A stretch of DNA of 64,000 nucleotides, from positions 234,337,966 to 234,401,965 of the forward strand of contig OY821517.1 in the NCBI GenBank assembly GCA_963682025.1, written 5' to 3'. Shown piece after piece: positions 1 to 12,276 of the stretch (its first letter is position 1; each line of letters opens with the position of its first letter). Under the pieces are notes generated by a model. It did no database searches. It was not told where the DNA came from and worked only from the letters and a program-made list of their open reading frames with translations. The position numbers and the translations under genes were made by a program. Source of the stretch: Cordilura impudica (taxonomy: Eukaryota; Arthropoda; Insecta; Diptera; Scathophagidae).

Positions 1-1355
1 AAAATTGAAAATGGAAAATAAAAAATTAAAATTAAAAATGGAAAATGAAAATTTAAAAATGAAAAATGGAAAATAAAAATTGAAAAATGAAAATTGAAAA
101 ATGAAAATGGAAAATGAAAAATTAAAAATGGAAAATGGTAAATGAAAATGAAAAATAGAAAATGGAAAATGAAAATTGAAAATTGAAAAATGAAAAATGA
201 AATATGAAAAATGGAAAATGGAAAATGAAAAATGAAAAACTGAAAATGAAAAATGAAAAATGAAAAATTAAAAATGGAAAATGAAATATGGAAAACGGAA
301 ATTGAAAAATGAAAAATGGAAAATGAATATTGAAAAATGAAAAATATAAAATGGAAGATGGAAAATGAAAATTGAAATATGGAAAATGAAAATTGAAAAA
401 TGAAAACAAAAAAGGAAACTGGAAAATGAAACATGGAAACTGAAAATCGAAAAATGGAAAATGAAAATTGAAAAACGAAAAATGGAAAATGAAAAGTGAA
501 AAATGAAAAATGGAAAATGGAAATTGAAAATTGGCAAATGGAAATCGAAAAATGGAAAATGCAAAATGGAAAATGAAAATTGAAAAATGGAAAATGAAAA
601 TTGAAATTGAAAAATAATAAATGGAAGATGAAAATTGAAAAATTAAAAACGAAAAATGAAAAATGAAAAATGGAAAATGAAAATGGAGATTGAAAAATGA
701 AAAATGGAAAATGGAAAATGAAAATGGAAAAATGAAAAATGGAAAATGCAAAATGAAAATTGAAAAATGGAAAATGAAAATTGAAAAATGAAAAATGAAA
801 ATTGAAAAATGGGAAATGGAAATGAATATGAAAAATGATAATTGAAAAATGGAAAATGGAAAATAAAAATTGAAAAATGAAAAATTAAAAATGGAAAATG
901 CAAAACGGAAAATTAAAATTGAAAAATGAAGATTGAAAAGTTAAAAATGGCAAATGGAAAATGAAAACTGAAATATGAAAAAAGAAAAAATGCAAAATGC
1001 AAAATGGAAAATGAAACATGAAAATTGAAAAATGGAAAATGAAAGTTAAAAATTGAACAATGAAACATGGAAAATGGAAAATGAAAATTGAAGAATGAAA
1101 AATGAAAAATGGAAGATGAAAATTGAAAAATTAAAAATGGAAAGTGAATAATGGAAAATGAGAACTGAAAAATGAAAAATTGAAAATGAAAAATGAAAAT
1201 TCAAAAATGCAATATGAAAATTGAAAAATGTAAATTGAAAAATGGAAAATGAAAATTGAAAAATGGAAAATGAAAATTAAAATTCAAAATGGAAAATGAA
1301 AATTGAAAAATGGAAAATAAAAATTGAAAAATGAAAAATGGAAAATGAAAATTAA

Positions 1356-1388
<33 letters not shown>

Positions 1389-2292
1389 AAAATTGAAAAA
1401 TGGAAAAAAAAATGGAAAGTGGAAAATGAAAATTGAAAAATGAAAAATTAAAATGGAAAATGAAAATTGAGAAATGGAAAATTGAAAAATGTAAAATGAA
1501 ATATGAAAATTGAAAAATGGAAAATTAAAAATGAAAATTTAAAAATGGAGATTGAAAAATGAAAAATTAAAAAGGAAATTGAAAAATGAAAAATGTAAAA
1601 TGAAATATGAAAATTGAAAAATGGAAAATGAAAATGGAGATTGAAAAATGAAAAATGGAAAATGAAAATGGAAAAATGAAAAATGGAAAATGCAAAATGA
1701 AAATTGAAAAATGGAAAATGAAAATTGAAAAATGAAAATTGAAAAATGGGAAATGGAAATGAATATGAAAAATGATAATTGAAAAATGGAAAATGGAAAA
1801 TAAAAATTGAAAAATGAAAAATTAAAAATGGAAAATGCAAAACGGAAAATTAAAATTGAAAAATGAAGATTGAAAAGTTAAAAATGGCAAATGGAAAATG
1901 AAAACTGAAATATGAAAAAAGAAAAAATGCAAAATGCAAAATGGAAAATGAAACATGAAAATTGAAAAATGGAAAATGAAAGTTAAAAATTGAACAATGA
2001 AACATGGAAAATGGAAAATGAAAATTGAAGAATGAAAAATGAAAAATGGAAGATGAAAATTGAAAAATTAAAAATGGAAAGTGAATAATGGAAAATGAGA
2101 ACTGAAAAATGAAAAATTGAAAATGAAAAATGAAAATTCAAAAATGCAATATGAAAATTGAAAAATGTAAATTGAAAAATGGAAAATGAAAATTGAAAAA
2201 TGGAAAATGAAAATTAAAATTCAAAATGGAAAATGAAAATTGAAAAATGGAAAATAAAAATTGAAAAATGAAAAATGGAAAATGAAAATGAA

Positions 2293-2325
<33 letters not shown>

Positions 2326-3541
2326 AAAATTGAAAAATGGAAAAAAATGGAAAGTGGAAAATGAAAATTGAAAAATGAAAAATTAAAATGGAAAATGAAA
2401 ATTGAGAAATGAAAATTGAAAAATGTAAAATGAAATATGAAAATTGAAAAATGGAAAATGAAAAATGAAAATTTAAAAATGGAGATTGAAAAATGAAAAA
2501 TTAAAAAGGAAATTGAAAAATGAAAAATGTAAAATGAAATATGAAAATTGAAAAATGGAAAATGAAAATGGAGATTGAAAAATGAAAAATGGAAAATGGA
2601 AAATGAAAATGGAAAAATGAAAAATGGAAAATGCAAAATGAAAATTGAAAAATGGAAAATGAAAATTGAAAAATGAAAATTGAAAAATGGGAAATGGAAA
2701 TGAATATGAAAAATGATAATTGAAAAATGGAAAATGGAAAATAAAAATTGAAAAATGAAAAATTAAAAATTAAAAATGGAAAATGCAAAACGGAAAATTA
2801 AAATTGAAAAATGAAGATTGAAAAGTTAAAAATGGCAAATGGAAAATGAAAACTGAAATATGAAAAAAGAAAAAATGCAAAGTGCAAAATGGAAAATGAA
2901 ACATGAAAATTGAAAAATGGAAAATGAAAGTTAAAAATTTAACAATGAAACATGGAAAATGGAAAATGAAAATTGAAGAATGAAAAATGAAAAATGGAAG
3001 ATGAAAATTGAAAAATTAAAAATGGAAAGTGAATAATGGAAAATGAGAACTGAAAAATGAAAAATTGAAAATGAAAATTCAAAAATGCAATATGAAAATT
3101 GAAAAATGTAAATTGAAAAATGGAAAATGAAAATTGAAAAATGGAAAATGAAAATTAAAATTCAAAATGGAAAATGAAAATTGAAAAATGGAAAATAAAA
3201 ATTGAAAAATGAAAAATGGAAAATGAAAATTAAAAATGGAAAATGAAAAATGGAAAATAAAAATTGAAAAATGGAAAAAAATGGAAAGTGGAAAATGAAA
3301 ATTGAAAAATGAAAAATTAAAATGGAAAATGAAAATTGAGAAATGGAAAATTGAAAAATGGAAATGGAAAATGAAAATTAAAAATGGAAAATGAAAATTG
3401 AAAAATGAAAAATGGAAAATGAGAATGAAAAAAAGAAAGTGGAAAATGAAAATTGAAAAATGAAAAATGATATATGAAAAATGGGAAATGAAAAATGAAA
3501 AACGGAAAATTAAAATTGGAAAATGAAATATGGAAAATGGA

Positions 3542-3573
<32 letters not shown>

Positions 3574-5003
3574 GAATATTGAAAAATTAAAAATGAAAAT
3601 TGAAAACGAAAAATGAAAAATGGAAAATGAAAATTGAAAAATGAAACCAAAAAAGGAAACTGGAAAATGAAAAATTGAAACTGAGAATTGAAAAATGGAA
3701 AATGAAAATTGAAAAACGAAAAATGAAAAATGAAAAATGGAAAATGAAAAGTGAAAAATGGAAAATGAAAATTGAAAAATGGAAATCGAAAAATGGAAAA
3801 ATGGAAAATGCAAAATGGAAAATGAAAATTGAAAAATGGAAAATGAAAATTGAATTTGAAAAATAATAAATGGAAGATGAAAATTGAAAAATTAAAAATG
3901 AAAAATTAAAAATGAAAAATGAAAAATGGAAAAAAGAAAAATGTAAAATGCAAATTGAAAATTGAAAATTGAAATATGGAAAATGAAAAACGAAAAATGG
4001 AGAAAGAAAATTGAAAAATGGAAAATGAAAATTGGAAAATGAAAAATGTAAAATGAAAATTGAAAAATGAAAAATGGAAAATGAAAAATAAAATATTAAA
4101 AATGGAGATTGAAAAATGAAAAATTAAAAAGAAAATTGAAAAATGAAATATGTAAAATGAAATATGAAAATTGAAAAATGGAAAATGAAAAACGAAAATT
4201 GAAAAATGGAGATTAAAAAATGAAAAATGGAAAATGGAAAATGAAAATTGAAAAATGGAAAATGAAAATTGAAAAAAGAAAAATGAAAAATGAAAAAAAA
4301 AATGGAAAATGAAAATTGAGAAATTGGAAATGGAAAATGGAAACGAATATGAAAAATGAAAATTGAAAAACGAAAAATGAAAAATGGAAAATGAAAAGTG
4401 AAAAATGGAAAATGAAAATTGAAAAATGGAAATCGAAAAATGGAAAAATGGAATATGCAAAATGGAAAATGAAAATTGAAAAATGGAAAATGAAAATTGA
4501 AATTGAAAAATAATAAATGGAAGATGAAAATTGAAAATTTAAAAATGAAAAATGAAAAATGGAAAAAAGAAAAATGGAAAATGAAAATGAAAATGGAAAA
4601 TTGAAAATTGAAAATTGAAAATTGAAAAATGAAAAATGAAAAATGAAAAACGAAAAATGGAAAATGAAAATTGAAAAATGGAAAATGAAAATTGGAAAAT
4701 GGAAAAAGAAAAATGTAAAATGAAATATGAAAATTGAAAAATGAAAAATGGAAATTCAAAAATGAAAAATTAAAAATGGAGATTGAAAAATTAAAAATTA
4801 AAAAGAAAATTGAAAAATGAAAAATGTAAAATGAAATATGAAAATTGAAAAATGGAAAATGAAAAACGAAAATTGAAAAATGGAGATTGAAAAATGAAAA
4901 ATGCAAAATGAAAATTGAAAAATGAAAATTGAAAAATGAAAAATAAAAAATGAAAAATGAAAAACGAAAAATAGAAAATGAAAATTGAAAATTGGAAAAC
5001 GGA

Positions 5004-5035
<32 letters not shown>

Positions 5036-5570
5036 CAAAAATGAAAAATTAAAAATGGAGATTGAAAAATAAAAAAGAAAATTGAAAAATGAAAAATGTA
5101 AAATGAAATATGAAAATTGAAAAATGGAAAATGAAAATTGAAAAAAGAAAAATGAAAAATTAAAAAAAAATGGAAAATGAAAATTGAGGAATGGGAAATG
5201 GAAAATGGAAACGAATATGAAGAATGAAAATTGAAAAATGGAAAATGAAAAATGGAATATAAAAATTGAAAAATGAAAAATTAAGAATGGAAAATGCAAA
5301 ACGGAAAATGAAATTTGAAAAATGGAAAATGAAAATTGAAAAATGGAAAAGTAAAAAAAAATGGAAAATGAAAATTGAAAAATGGCAAACGGAAAATGAA
5401 AATTGAAATATGAAAAAAGAAAAAATGGAAAATGGAAAATGCAAAATGGAAAATGAAAATTGAAAAATAGAAAATTAAAAATCGAAATTGAAATTGAAAA
5501 CTGAAAAATGGAAAATAAAAAATTAAAAATTAAAAAATGACTAATGAAAAATGAAAAATGAATAACGAAA
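1..5570. repeat. Heptamer-based purine-rich satellite
   Basis: The whole stretch is built from variants of 7-8 bp words such as GAAAATG, GAAAATT and GAAAAATG, with almost all C and G confined to fixed places in the words. On the minus strand the words read CATTTTC/CAATTTT and contain no stop codon in most phases. A 7-bp word gives a 21-bp, 7-residue reading cycle, so open frames up to about 390 codons appear (Phe/His/Ser/Ile only). I regard these as artefacts. The array starts before the window and grades into the next satellite around 5500-5570. Confidence 0.95.
640..3400. repeat. Higher-order repeat of about 0.94 kb within the satellite
   Basis: Distinctive variant strings recur in the same order. 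For example the landmark GGGAAATGGAAATGAATATG begins near 811, 1748 and 2689, giving spacings of 937 and 941 bp, and the long blocks after each landmark match nearly base for base. This shows that roughly 0.94-kb blocks were duplicated after the heptamers had diversified. Confidence 0.8.
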
Positions 5571-6076
5571 AATTAACAATTAAAAATTAAAAATTAAAAA
5601 TTAAAAATTAAAAATTAAGAATTAAAAATTAAAAATTAAAAATTGAAAATTAAAAATTAAAAATTAAAAATTAAAAATTAAAAATTAAAAATTAATAATT
5701 AAAAATTAAAAATTAAAAATTAAAAATTAAAAATTAAAAATTAAAAATTAAAAATTAAAAACTAAAAATTCAAAATTCAAAATTAAAAATTAAAAATTAA
5801 AAATTAAAAATTAGAAATTAAAAATTAAAAATTGAAAATTAAAAATTAAAAATTAAAAATTAAAAATTAAAAATTAAAAATTAAAAATTAAAAATTAAAA
5901 ATTAGAAATTAAAAATTAAAAATTAAAAATTAAAAATTAAAAATTAAAAATTAAAAATTAAATATTAAAAATTAAAAATTAAAAATTAAAAATTAAAAAT
6001 TAAAAATTAAAAATTAAAAATTAAAAATTAAAAATTAAAAATTAAAAATTAAAAATTAAAAATTAAAAATTAAAAA
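5571..6076. repeat. (AAAAATT)n satellite, left block
   Basis: Nearly perfect tandem 7-bp units AAAAATT with scattered substitutions. It continues on the other side of the Helitron at 7346, so the two blocks were one array before that insertion. Confidence 0.97.
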
Positions 6077-7345
6077 TCTTATATATTAAAAGAATTTATG
6101 AATAAACTTTGCATTCAAGATTTTTTTTCAATATTTTTCTTCTCTCAAACCTCTATAACTAGAGTTCTAATTAACGTAGGCTGGTGACATAGGTCTAAGA
6201 ACACTCAGTGGATCAAGCTCCTTCTTTTGAGCTATTTATTAACTGCTTAAATTCGTTGGGTTTGAGGAAAGTTATGCGTGGAGAATCAACTTTACTTTTA
6301 CTGTTCGTTAACTTATCTTGGCATCTTATACATATATTAAAAGAATTTATGAATAAACTTTGCATTCAAGATTTTTTTCAATATTTTTCTTCTCTCAAAC
6401 CTCTTTAACTAGAGTTCTAATTAACCTAGGCTGTTTACATAGGTCTAAGAACACTCAGTGGATCAAGCTCCTTCTTTTGAGCTATTAACTGCTTAAATTC
6501 GTTGGGTTTGAGGAAAGTTATGCGTGGAGAATAAACTTTACTTTTACTGTACGTTATCTTATCTTGGCATATTTTGGCATTACTGTACGTTAACTTCTCT
6601 TGGCAAATTCGTTGGGTTTGAGGAAAGTTATGCGTGGACAATCAACTTTACTTTTACTGTACGTTAACTTATCTTGGCATATCTTATATATTAAAAGAAT
6701 TTATGAATAAACTTTGCATTCAAGATTTTTTTCAATATTTTTCTTCTCTCAAACCTCTACAACTTGAGTTCTAATTAACTTAGGCTATTGACATAGCTCT
6801 AAGAACACTCAGTGGATCAAGCTCCTTCTTTCGAGCTATTAACTGCTTAAGTTTGTTGGGTTTGAGGAAAATTATGCGTGGAGAATCAACTTTACTTTTA
6901 CTGTACGTTAACTTCTCTTGGCATATTTTGGCATTACTGTACGTTAACTTCTCTTGGCAAATTTTGATATTATATTATAAAAATTAATATAATATAATCT
7001 TATATATTAAAAGAATTTATGAATAAACTTTGCATTCAAGATTTTTTTCAATATTTTTCTTCTCTCAAACCTCTATAACTAGAGTTCTAATTAACGTAGG
7101 CTGTTCACATAGGTCTAAGAACACTCAGTGGATCAAGCTCCTTCTTTTGATCTATCAACTGCTTAAATTCTTTGGGTTTGAGGAAAGTTATGCGTGGAGA
7201 ATCAACTTTACTTTTACTATGCGTTAACTTCTCTTGGCATATTTTGGCAAGACTGTACGTTAACTTCTCTTGGAAAATTTTGATATTATATTATAAAAAT
7301 TAATATAATATAATACAATGCTGCGGAGCAGCACGGGTCCTCTAG
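6077..7345 (+). mobile_element. Non-autonomous Helitron with four tandem 5'-end units
   Basis: The element starts with TC (TCTTATATATTAAAAG) directly after an A and ends with CTAG directly before a T, the canonical Helitron A|T insertion. A 6-bp perfect hairpin lies 12 nt before the end. Inside, the 5' terminal sequence recurs at 6077, 6324, 6682 and 6998, so the element is four direct units of about 247, 358, 316 and 348 bp, of which only the last carries the hairpin terminus. There is no Rep/helicase coding sequence. A 67-residue minus-strand frame inside it (6435-6641) recurs in the second copy at 28.8 kb only because the DNA is repeated. Family knowledge: Helitrons move by rolling-circle transposition and do not duplicate their target. 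Confidence 0.9.
7319..7345 (+). other. Helitron 3' terminus: hairpin plus CTAG
   Basis: TGCTGC at 7319-7324 pairs with GCAGCA at 7328-7333 around a GGA loop, followed by CGGGTCCTCTAG ending at 7345. Hairpin, spacing and CTAG end match the Helitron transposition terminator. Confidence 0.92.
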
Positions 7346-9470
7346 TTAAAAATTAAAAATTAAAAGATAAAAATTAAAAATTAAAAATTAAAAATTAAAA
7401 ATTAAAAACTAAAAATTAAAAATTAAAAATTAAAAATTAAAAATTAAAAATTAAAAATTAAAAATTAAAAATTAAAAATTAGAAATTAGAAATTAAAAAT
7501 TAAAAATTAAAAGTTAAAAATTAAAAATTAAAAATTAAAAATTAAAAATTAAAAATTAAAAATTAAAAATTAAAAATTAAAAATTAAAAATTAAAAATTA
7601 AAAATTAAAAATTAAAAATTAAAAATTAAAAATAAAAATTAAAAATTAAAAATTAAAAATTAAACATTAAAAATAAAAATTAAAAATTAAAAATTAAAAA
7701 TTAAAAATTAAAAATTATAAATTATAAATTAAAAATTAAAAATTAAAAATTAAAAATTAAAAATTAAAAATTAAAAATTAAAAATTAAAAATTAAAAATT
7801 AAAAATTAAAAATTGAAAATTAAAAATTGAAAATTAAAAATTGAAAATTAAAAATTAAATATTAAAAATTAAAAATTAGAAGTTAAAAATTAAAAATTAA
7901 AAATTATTAATTAAAAATAAAAGTTAAAAATTAAAAATTGAAAATTAAAAATTAAAAATAAAAACTAAAAATTAAAAATTAAAATTAAAAATAAAAATTA
8001 AAAATTAAAAATTAAAAATAAAAATTAAAAATTAAAAATTAAAAATTAAAAATTAAAAATTAAAAATTAAAAATTAAAAATTAAAAATTAAAAATTAAAA
8101 ATTAAAAATTAAAAATTTAAAAGTAAAAATTAAAAATTAAAAATTAAAAATTAAAAATTAAAAATTAAAAATTAAAAATTAAAAATTAAAAATTAAAAAT
8201 TAAAAATTAAAAATTAAAAATTAAAAATTAAAAATTAAAAATTAAAAATTAAAAATTAAAAATTAAAAATTAAAAATTAAAAATAAAAATTAAAAATTAA
8301 AAATTAAACATTAAAAATAAAAATTAAAAATTAAAAATTAAAAATTAAAAATTAAAAATTAAAAATTAAAAATTAAAAATTAAAAACTAAAAATTAAAAA
8401 TTAAAAACTAAAAATTAAAAATTAAAAATTAAAAATTAAAAACTAAAAATTAAAAATTAAAAATTTAAAAGTAAAAATTAAAAATTAAGAATTAAGAATT
8501 AAAAATTAAAAATTAAAAATTAAAAATTAAAAATTAAAAATTAAAAATTAAAAATTAAAAATTAAAAATTAAAAATTAAAAATTAAAAATTAAAAATTAA
8601 AAATTAAAAATTAAAAATTAAAAATTAAAAATTAAAAATTAAAAATTAAAAATTAAAAATTAGAAATTAGAAATTAAAAATTAAAAATTAAAAGTTAAAA
8701 ATTAAAAATTAAAAATTAAAAATTAAAAATTAAAAATTAAAAATTAAAAATTAAAAATTAAAAATTAAAAATTAAAAATTAAAAATTAAAAATTAAAAAT
8801 TAAAAATAAAAATTAAAAATTAAAAATTAAAAATTAAACATTAAAAATAAAAATTAAAAATTAAAAATTAAAAATTAAAAATTATAAATTATAAATTAAA
8901 AATTAAAAATTAAAAATTAAAAATTAAAAATTAAAAATTAAAAATTAAAAATTAAAAATTAAAAATTAAAAATTGAAAATTAAAAATTGAAAATTAAAAA
9001 TTGAAAATTAAAAATTAAATATTAAAAATTAAAAATTAGAAGTTAAAAATTAAAAATTAAAAATTATTAATTAAAAATAAAAGTTAAAAATTAAAAATTG
9101 AAAATTAAAAATTAAAAATAAAAACTAAAAATTAAAAATTAAAATTAAAAATAAAAATTAAAAATTAAAAATTAAAAATAAAAATTAAAAATTAAAAATT
9201 AAAAATTAAAAATTAAAAATTAAAAATTAAAAATTAAAAATTAAAAATTAAAAATTAAAAATTAAAAATTAAAAATTAAAAATTAAAAAATAAAAATAAA
9301 AATTAAAAATTAAAAATTATAAATTATAAATTAAAAATTAAAAGTTGAAAATTAAAAATTAAAAATTAAAAAATAAAAATTAAAAATTAAAATTTAAAAA
9401 ATTAAAAATTAAAATTTAAATATAAAAAATTAAAAATTAAAAATTGAGAATTAAAAATTAAATATCAAAA
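7346..9470. repeat. (AAAAATT)n satellite, right block with internal segmental duplication
   Basis: Tandem AAAAATT heptamers. Runs of variant units repeat in the same order in two blocks: the paired TTAGAAA variants near 7480 and 8661, the ATTATAAATT pair near 7715 and 8881, and the ATTATTAATTAAAAATAAAAG string near 7904 and 9064. The offset is about 1160-1181 bp, differing by multiples of 7, so a block of roughly 650 bp or more was copied. Units decay into irregular AT sequence after about 9290. Confidence 0.95.
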
Positions 9471-9766
9471 GTTTTAATTTCTATATTTAGTTTCTTACCT
9501 GTTATTAATTATTATGTATTTTATTGTAAAAATAAAAAATAATTGAGATTTATTTTATTTTAAAATTAGCTTATTTTTAATATTAATAAATTTAAGCCAA
9601 TAATCATTTGAATTGTGGTATTCGGAATTGGTGTTTCAGTATCGGCAACAGTTTTAAAGTTGTAGCCGTACTCAACATTGGGTGTAATATTGAGTTTAAG
9701 ACGCAGGTGCAGGGTATCGAAAAATTCAGTTTTATTATAACATAATCATCGACGATGATTTTTCTA
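9471..9766. other. No gene seen; AT-rich flank
   Basis: About 300 bp of unique-looking AT-rich sequence between the satellite and the LINE remnant. It may include the 3' tail of the minus-strand LINE, but I see no poly-A end or target duplication. Confidence 0.5.
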
Positions 9767-11037
9767 TTAATTAAGTAATTTTTTTGTATGGTTGTAAATT
9801 TTTGGGCCTATTTTCCATTCTTCGAGTTGATTTAAGATAGAATCCAAACCTATTTTGTCTAATGCTTTAGCAAAATCTAGCGGAATGATTGATAAACGAT
9901 TATTATTTTGAAGCGTTTGACCAATTTTAACATCTAGATGGTGTAAAGGGTCAACAATTGATTTTCCTTTTATGAAACCATATTGATGGCTATTAAGGTG
10001 CTTGTTTGTGGTGACAAACCACCATAGCCTATTGGCTATAATTTTGTCCAGGACTTTAGAACAACATGGGTTGAGCAAAATTGGTCGATAGGACTGTTCT
10101 AGACCAGAACTCGCAGAAGATATTTGCAATTTCACTGGAGTCTGTGATGTTATTTTGGGGGTTGTTAATTTCCTGAATGCAATGTTTAGGGATCTTTGGT
10201 TTTAAACCGCAGAATCTCCAAATACTACACCACATTTTATTTGGGGGAGTTGAGGACTTAATTTCGGAAGTAGACATGTGGATTGATTTTTTTTTTCCAA
10301 TTTTAATTTCCCTTTTATATAAAGCATTAGCTTTTTCTAGTTTAATTCATTCTCAGTAGAGATAATCCTTCTAAATTTATTCCAGCAATGGTTTCTCTGA
10401 GTTTTTAGTTGTTCTAGTGTTTTGAACCACCATGGTACGGAAAGATTGTGTCTGATTGATTTGTGTTGTGGAATGCTTTCATTGGCACTTTGTAAAATTA
10501 TTTTATGAAGATTAACTGCCTCTTTATTAATGTTGGAGCTAATTGGTCGCATTGAGCTGAATTTTTCAGAGAGAATACTGTAACTTTTCCATTTTGAATT
10601 TTTTAGAATAAAAAGTGGTCTAAGATTTGGACTAACTATGTTTTGGTTATTTGGGAATAGTGAAGGTATTATGGGAAAGTGTCTCATATAATCAAACTAG
10701 GTCGTTGTATTTGCATGGTTTTGTAGGAGGAATATATGTACTGAAACTTACAAATAATTGTTTGGAATGTATAAGAAGTGCTAAGGAATCGATGTCGCTT
10801 AGTGAATATACTAATTCGTGTTGAATTGATTTGTAGATTAGTATGGCCAATTGAATTTTGAGTTGATTGTGATAGATACATTTTATATGAAATTGGAATT
10901 ATTATATTTGTGTTGTTTTGACTGTGTGTTTCTTGTAAAGATATTAATTTAGGACTGGGTTTTTAAATGAGAATTTGTAGTTCGTTAAAATTATTAATGT
11001 AACCTTAAATATTCAATTGTAGAATTTTTAGTGACAT
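9767..11037 (-). pseudogene. I-clade LINE ORF2 remnant (endonuclease to reverse transcriptase)
   Basis: Read on the minus strand from an ATG at 11037, the first residues (MSLKILQ) lead, with a stop codon between, to an endonuclease-like stretch with the ISLQETH motif near 10960 and a YIPP motif near 10715. A linker follows (about 10687-10340) with the VPWW motif that sits between endonuclease and RT in I/Jockey elements. Reverse transcriptase blocks come next: SYRPILLN...SKVLDKIIANRLWWF (about 10090-10010), QYGFIKGKSIVD, and the catalytic-region block LDFAKALDKIG with EEWKIGPKIYN (to 9780). The RT is cut off before the FADD box. Frames change several times and stops are present, so it is dead. 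I-clade assignment rests on the WWF and EEWKIGPKI-type strings. Product of an intact copy: target-primed reverse transcription machinery. Confidence 0.82.
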
Positions 11038-11109
11038 GGTAAAAAATTGTGTTATTTAAGTAATATATAATAGTTGAGTATTTTGAGTTTGGAGATACAA
11101 ACATAAATA

Positions 11110-12113
11110 TTTTTTTTTTGTGTGCAGCTGTATTTCACCAATGGCTTCACGAATATTGTCCTTTAAAGCGTCAATTGTCTCTGTCTTGTTGGCGTAACAC
11201 TTATCTTTGAGGGCACCCCACAAATAATAGTCCAACGGTGTCAAATCGCAGCTCCGGGGTGGCCAAACGATATCACCTCTGCGGCTGATAATGCGATCTT
11301 CAAAAACAGGGCGCAAAACATCGAGTGTAGCTTCGGCTGTGTGGCACGTAGCGCCGTCCTGTTGAAACCAAATGTTGCCAATATCCTCCTCTTCAATTTT
11401 TGTGAACAAAAATTCGTTCAGCATGGCCCGATAACGATCGCCATTGACTGTGACGGCCACTCCTTGCTCATTTTCGAAGAAAAATGGCCCAATTATGCCT
11501 CTGGACCAAAATCCGCACCAAACAGTGACTCGTTTTGGGTATATCGGCTTTTCAATGTATGCGTGCGGGTTTTCTGTGCCCCAAATGCGACAATTTTGCT
11601 TGTTTACATATCCGCCAAGATAAAAATGAGCTTCATCTGAAAAGATGATTTTTTTTTGGCAAAATCGGCATCTTCTGTAAGTCGATCGCAGGCCCACTTA
11701 GCGGAGCGAAAACGCATTGGATGGTCAGATGGCTTCAACTCCTGAACCAATTGGACTTTGTATGGCGTCATACCAATGTCTTTATGCAAAATTCGTCTCA
11801 ATGATGCCTCCGAAATGTTCAATTTTTGAGAACGACGGTGAATTGATGTTGATGGCGCTTCACGCACACTTTCTGCCACAGCAGCAATATTCTCGGGTGT
11901 ACGCACTGTTTTTGGCTTTTCACGCTTTGGTTTATCGATGAGGATGCCAGTTTCTTTCACTTTTTTCACAAGATAACGAACGTACAGAGCTGACGGTGCT
12001 TCTCTTCTTCCAAAATCCGTACGCAATTTTCGCACACATTCTGCAACATTATCATGATTTTCAAAGTAATGTCGCAATATTTCCCAGCGTTGTTCAAGCG
12101 TATAGACAACCAT
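11110..12113 (-). pseudogene. Tc1/mariner-superfamily transposase, frameshifted and 3' truncated
   Basis: Starting from ATG at 12113, the first frame (169 codons) carries a helix-turn-helix DNA-binding region (TLEQRWEILRHYFEN...) and the LRRILHKDIGMTPYKVQ linker. The second frame carries the catalytic half: IIFSDEAHF (first Asp), WFQQDGATCH (second Asp) and PRSCDLTPLDYYLWG (third Asp; 36 residues after the second if counted to CDL, 41 if counted to PLD). The frames cross at about 11640-11697 at a run of nine T's (AAAAAAAAA in coding sense), a probable slippage indel. The C-terminus diverges after EIQLHT at about 11118, where the sequence becomes that of the neighbouring LINE leader, so the 3' end and its terminal repeat are lost. 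Confidence 0.88.
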
Positions 12114-12276
12114 ATTTGTTTAGCGGAAGGATAAAACTAATTATCTGTCAAATCAGACATGAGCTAAGTGTTACCGTTCACGAAATAAGCACTAGTTGAA
12201 AAAAAACGTTAGATGGCGGACCCTTTACTTCACACCACTATTTCATTTAATTGCAAGTTTGTAGCTAACGCTTATA
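12114..12276 (-). other. 5' leader of the Tc1/mariner remnant and junction
   Basis: Sequence upstream of the transposase ATG, including GGTGTGAAGTAAAGGG near 12215-12232 (minus sense), which may be the remains of the 5' inverted repeat. No partner repeat survives at the truncated end, so the boundary is uncertain. Confidence 0.4.

Noticed and set aside
122..5444. Long minus-strand open frames rich in Phe, His, Ser and Ile
   Set aside because: They follow directly from a stop-free 7-bp repeat word; no domain, start context or codon variation suggests a protein.
5571..9470. Telomere-like heptamer array
   Set aside because: AAAAATT does not resemble the insect TTAGG repeat, and the array is interrupted by and flanked with transposons, fitting ordinary satellite DNA.
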